Positions 33,977-36,515 of a stretch of 36,515 nucleotides of DNA are shown piece after piece. The notes under the pieces were generated by a model, which was not told the origin of the DNA, did no database searches, and saw nothing but the letters and a program-made list of their open reading frames with translations. Both the position numbers and the translations under genes were made by a program. Every line of letters begins with the position of its first letter. Positions within the stretch are counted from its first letter, which is position 1. Where the stretch lies: NCBI GenBank assembly GCA_021808105.1, contig JAKBCC010000030.1, forward strand, positions 1-36,515, in the 5' to 3' direction. The DNA is from Planctomycetota bacterium. GTDB lineage: Bacteria; Planctomycetota; Phycisphaerae; WQYP01.

Positions 33977-35431
33977 CTATTTTTCACCGATGGCGAGGAT
34001 ACTTAGGCCGCCGCCGAGGTTCATGGCGTCTACGGATTTTACTACGGGAAGCAGCCACTGGAAAAGTTTAATCTGGCGGGCGGTTAATGCTGCGCGGCCC
34101 CGCCATTTATTAAAGCGCCATGCCCAGGCCCCTACCGTGTTGTATTGTGAAATATGCCGGATGCTAAAGCCCGCGTTCGTCATAAGCGCTTGCAGAGATT
34201 GGCGGGTGTAGCGTCGCCGATGTCCCAGGGCCTGATCACAGGGACTCATCAGGGCGGGATTGGCCGGCACGAGAACAATGAGCTTCCCGCCCGGCTCCAG
34301 CAGATCATAAAAGCGCTTAAGCGCCGGCGTTTCATCCTCAACATTTTCAAGGATGTTCAGGCAAACTACGGTGTCAATGTGTTCATCACGCAAATTGCCT
34401 TCGGCATTTGGATCCGTAATATCCGCCTGTAACACGCGGAGATTTTCCAGGTGACCAAAGCGCCGCCGGGTCATTTCCACAAAAAACTCATTTTCGTCCA
34501 CGCAGATCAGCCGGGGGCGATCCAGTAATAATTCCGCAAAATTGCCGATACCGCATCCGGTTTCCAGGACGCGCGAACCGATGAACGGTTGAAATTTATT
34601 AAAATCCCAGCGGCTGACGCGCCGCGTCTGGCGAAATGTCTGGAGAAGAAAATATTCATCGTTGGTGGTGAAACGGGTATCAAGAAAGCAGCACCGCAAC
34701 AGCGTGGTGAGGGCTTCGATGGCGTCCTTGAAGCCGATTTTTTTTCCTTCGGCAGCCGTGCGGCCATGGTAGCTGATGGGCACTTCATAAATACGGATGC
34801 CCCATTGCGCCAGGCGGGCGGTAATTTCCGGTTCAATGCCGAAGCGCTGCGCCCGCAAGGGGGTTTGCAGCAGAATATCAGCCCGCACTGCTTTGTAACA
34901 AGTTTCCATATCCGTTAAATTCAGATCCAGAAACATGTTGGTCAACAGGGTTAAAACTCGATTGGCCACCGCATGCCAGAACAGCAGCACACGTCTCTGG
35001 CCGGAAAAAGCGAAGCGGGAACCGAACACCGCATCGGCCTTGCCTTCAACAATTGGAGCCAAAAGGGCTGAAAAATCCCGCGGATCATATTCGAGATCCG
35101 CATCCTGAATCAGGACAATATCGCCGGTGATGTGGGTGACCGCGGTATGAATGGCCGCGGCTTTGCCCGCATTTTTTTCATGGCGGAAAATGCGGACGCG
35201 CGGATCGGCCGCAGCCAGAGCCTGCAGAATTTCCCAGGAATTATCCCGGCTGCAATCATCAACGCAAATGAGTTCAATCGGAATGGGGCACGGTGCCGCG
35301 AGCACCCGGCCCACAATGGTGCGCAGCGTGCGCGATTCATTGTAAATGGGCATTAAAACGCTTAATAGCCGATAATGAATCGCCAAATAAGTATCACCGT
35401 TTGCTGAACTGGTACGCTCTACGGGCACCAC
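33977..35431 (-). CDS. Bifunctional GT2 glycosyltransferase - class I SAM methyltransferase
   Basis: N-terminal LSVLMPIYNESRTLRTIVGRVL...ICVDDCSRDNSWEIL (GT2); C-terminal SRVLETGCGIGNFAELLLDRPRLICVDEN...VCLNILENVED (SAM MTase). Start uncertain: a TTG at 35386 would avoid overlap with rpsI. Confidence 0.9.
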   Translation of the reverse strand: MVPVERTSSANGDTYLAIHYRLLSVLMPIYNESRTLRTIVGRVLAAPCPIPIELICVDDCSRDNSWEILQALAAADPRVRIFRHEKNAGKAAAIHTAVTHITGDIVLIQDADLEYDPRDFSALLAPIVEGKADAVFGSRFAFSGQRRVLLFWHAVANRVLTLLTNMFLDLNLTDMETCYKAVRADILLQTPLRAQRFGIEPEITARLAQWGIRIYEVPISYHGRTAAEGKKIGFKDAIEALTTLLRCCFLDTRFTTNDEYFLLQTFRQTRRVSRWDFNKFQPFIGSRVLETGCGIGNFAELLLDRPRLICVDENEFFVEMTRRRFGHLENLRVLQADITDPNAEGNLRDEHIDTVVCLNILENVEDETPALKRFYDLLEPGGKLIVLVPANPALMSPCDQALGHRRRYTRQSLQALMTNAGFSIRHISQYNTVGAWAWRFNKWRGRAALTARQIKLFQWLLPVVKSVDAMNLGGGLSILAIGEK

Positions 35432-35849
35432 GTAAGCCGTATTTCTTACGCTCTTTCATGCGGCTGTCGCGCGTGAGGAATCCGCCATCCTGCATGGACT
35501 TGCGTAACGTGGCATCATACAAAGTTAAGGCCCGCCCCAGGCCCTGCAGAATGGCCCCGGATTGCCCGGTATGGCCGCCGCCATGCACATTCACCAGCAC
35601 ATCCATAGCGCCGACCAGATTGGCTGATACGAGAGGTGCGTTGACCATGGTGCGATCACGGGACTCCGTGAAAAAGGAATCCAACGGACGATCATTGATA
35701 ATAAATTTACCCTGTCCCGCCACCAGCCGAACACGGGCGACCGACTTCTTACGGCGGCCGGTGCCCAGATAATAGGTTTTTCCGCCGGCCGTAATAACGC
35801 CACGGGGTTTGATGGCCGGCGCTGCGGATGTTGATGTCGTTTCAGTCAT
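35394..35849 (-). CDS. rpsI: 30S ribosomal protein S9
   Basis: GTGRRKKSVARVRLVAGQGKFIINDRPLDSFF...VNVHGGGHTGQSGAILQGLGRAL...DSRMKERKKYGLRGARRAYQFSKR. Confidence 0.98.
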   Translation of the reverse strand: MTETTSTSAAPAIKPRGVITAGGKTYYLGTGRRKKSVARVRLVAGQGKFIINDRPLDSFFTESRDRTMVNAPLVSANLVGAMDVLVNVHGGGHTGQSGAILQGLGRALTLYDATLRKSMQDGGFLTRDSRMKERKKYGLRGARRAYQFSKR

Positions 35850-35912
35850 TTTCTGTTTGCCTCTGTTTTCAGGTTATCCCGGTAAAACGGGAAGGTCTCT
35901 TCTGTTATGAAC

Positions 35913-36389
35913 TTAAAATTTGAGTACGGCAGGCCGTTGGGCTGCGTGCGGATGCTTATCATCCTTAAAACATTTGAGTTTGGTGAACATCTTCACGCCC
36001 ATGGTGGTCTTGGGCATCATGCGGCGCACGGCCAATTCGAACACCGTTTCAGGGTGCCGATTCTGTAAATCCCGCAACGGCTTAACCTTGTGGCCGCCGG
36101 GATAATAGGTGTAATAATCATATTCGCGTTGATCCAGCTTGCGGCCCGTAACCTTAATTTTGCTGGTGTTGATGACAATAATGAAATCACCCACATCCAC
36201 AGTGGGTGTGTAGGTGGCTTTATGTTTACCCATGAGATGCGTGGCAACTTTAGTGGCCAGGCGTCCGAGGGTTTGATCGGCGGCATCTACAATATACCAG
36301 CGATTATCAGTGTGTCCGACACGGGCCAGGGTGGTACGCCCCGCCGGCTTGGCGATGCGATGACGGGTTGGATTGGCTGTTACTGTCAT
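35913..36389 (-). CDS. rplM: 50S ribosomal protein L13
   Basis: RWYIVDAADQTLGRLATKVATHLMGKHKATYTPTVDVGDFIIVINTSKIKVTGRK...YYPGGHK...RRMMPKTTMGVKMFTKLKCF. Confidence 0.97.
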   Translation of the reverse strand: MTVTANPTRHRIAKPAGRTTLARVGHTDNRWYIVDAADQTLGRLATKVATHLMGKHKATYTPTVDVGDFIIVINTSKIKVTGRKLDQREYDYYTYYPGGHKVKPLRDLQNRHPETVFELAVRRMMPKTTMGVKMFTKLKCFKDDKHPHAAQRPAVLKF

Positions 36390-36485
36390 ATTCTACTCAA
36401 TCTAGTAAAGACTACTCATCACTGGGTGACGGCCGGGATTCTTACACTTAGTACCCCGGGTTTCCGCCATGCCCGAAAACTTCAA

Positions 36486-36513
36486 ATTGTAAAGTTTTCA
36501 CGAAATATGTCAA
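36486..36513 (-). promoter_or_regulatory. Sigma70-type promoter for the rplM-rpsI operon
   Basis: Minus strand TTGACA (36513-36508) - 16 nt - TACAAT (36491-36486). Confidence 0.65.
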
Positions 36514-36515
36514 TG

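Overview
The window looks like a chromosomal segment from a planctomycete-type bacterium. I infer this from the H-X9-DG prepilin-like proteins, PEP-CTERM proteins and overall gene content; I ran no search. The left part holds the 3' end of a glycosyl hydrolase gene, a GH31 alpha-glucosidase, small housekeeping genes (FmdB-like, PfpI/DJ-1, IscA/ErpA-like) and an rpsP-trmD-rplS-TPR/SPOR lipoprotein cluster. It continues with an atypical subtilisin-fold PEP-CTERM protein, a GT2, a polytopic GT87-like membrane protein, three uncharacterised envelope proteins and an ABC transporter pair. The right part holds glgB, proA, two paralogous prepilin-like genes bracketing a Gly-rich PEP-CTERM protein, carB, a GT2-methyltransferase fusion, rpsI and rplM. 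The most unusual content is non-coding. (1) A ~128 bp MITE-like element occurs twice (~96% identical), each copy with 22 bp terminal inverted repeats and 8-9 bp target-site duplications. (2) Composite arrays of several different heptamer tandem repeats occur three times in a conserved modular order, two of them inverted around proA. (3) A short ACCRCCGG palindromic repeat occurs three times, always in a convergent intergenic gap. (4) A GGTGTCAGGTACC palindromic motif recurs at three loci. (5) A 71 bp hairpin repeat is present as a direct pair. (6) A ~90 bp direct repeat is present as a pair. No CRISPR array, tRNA or rRNA was recognised.
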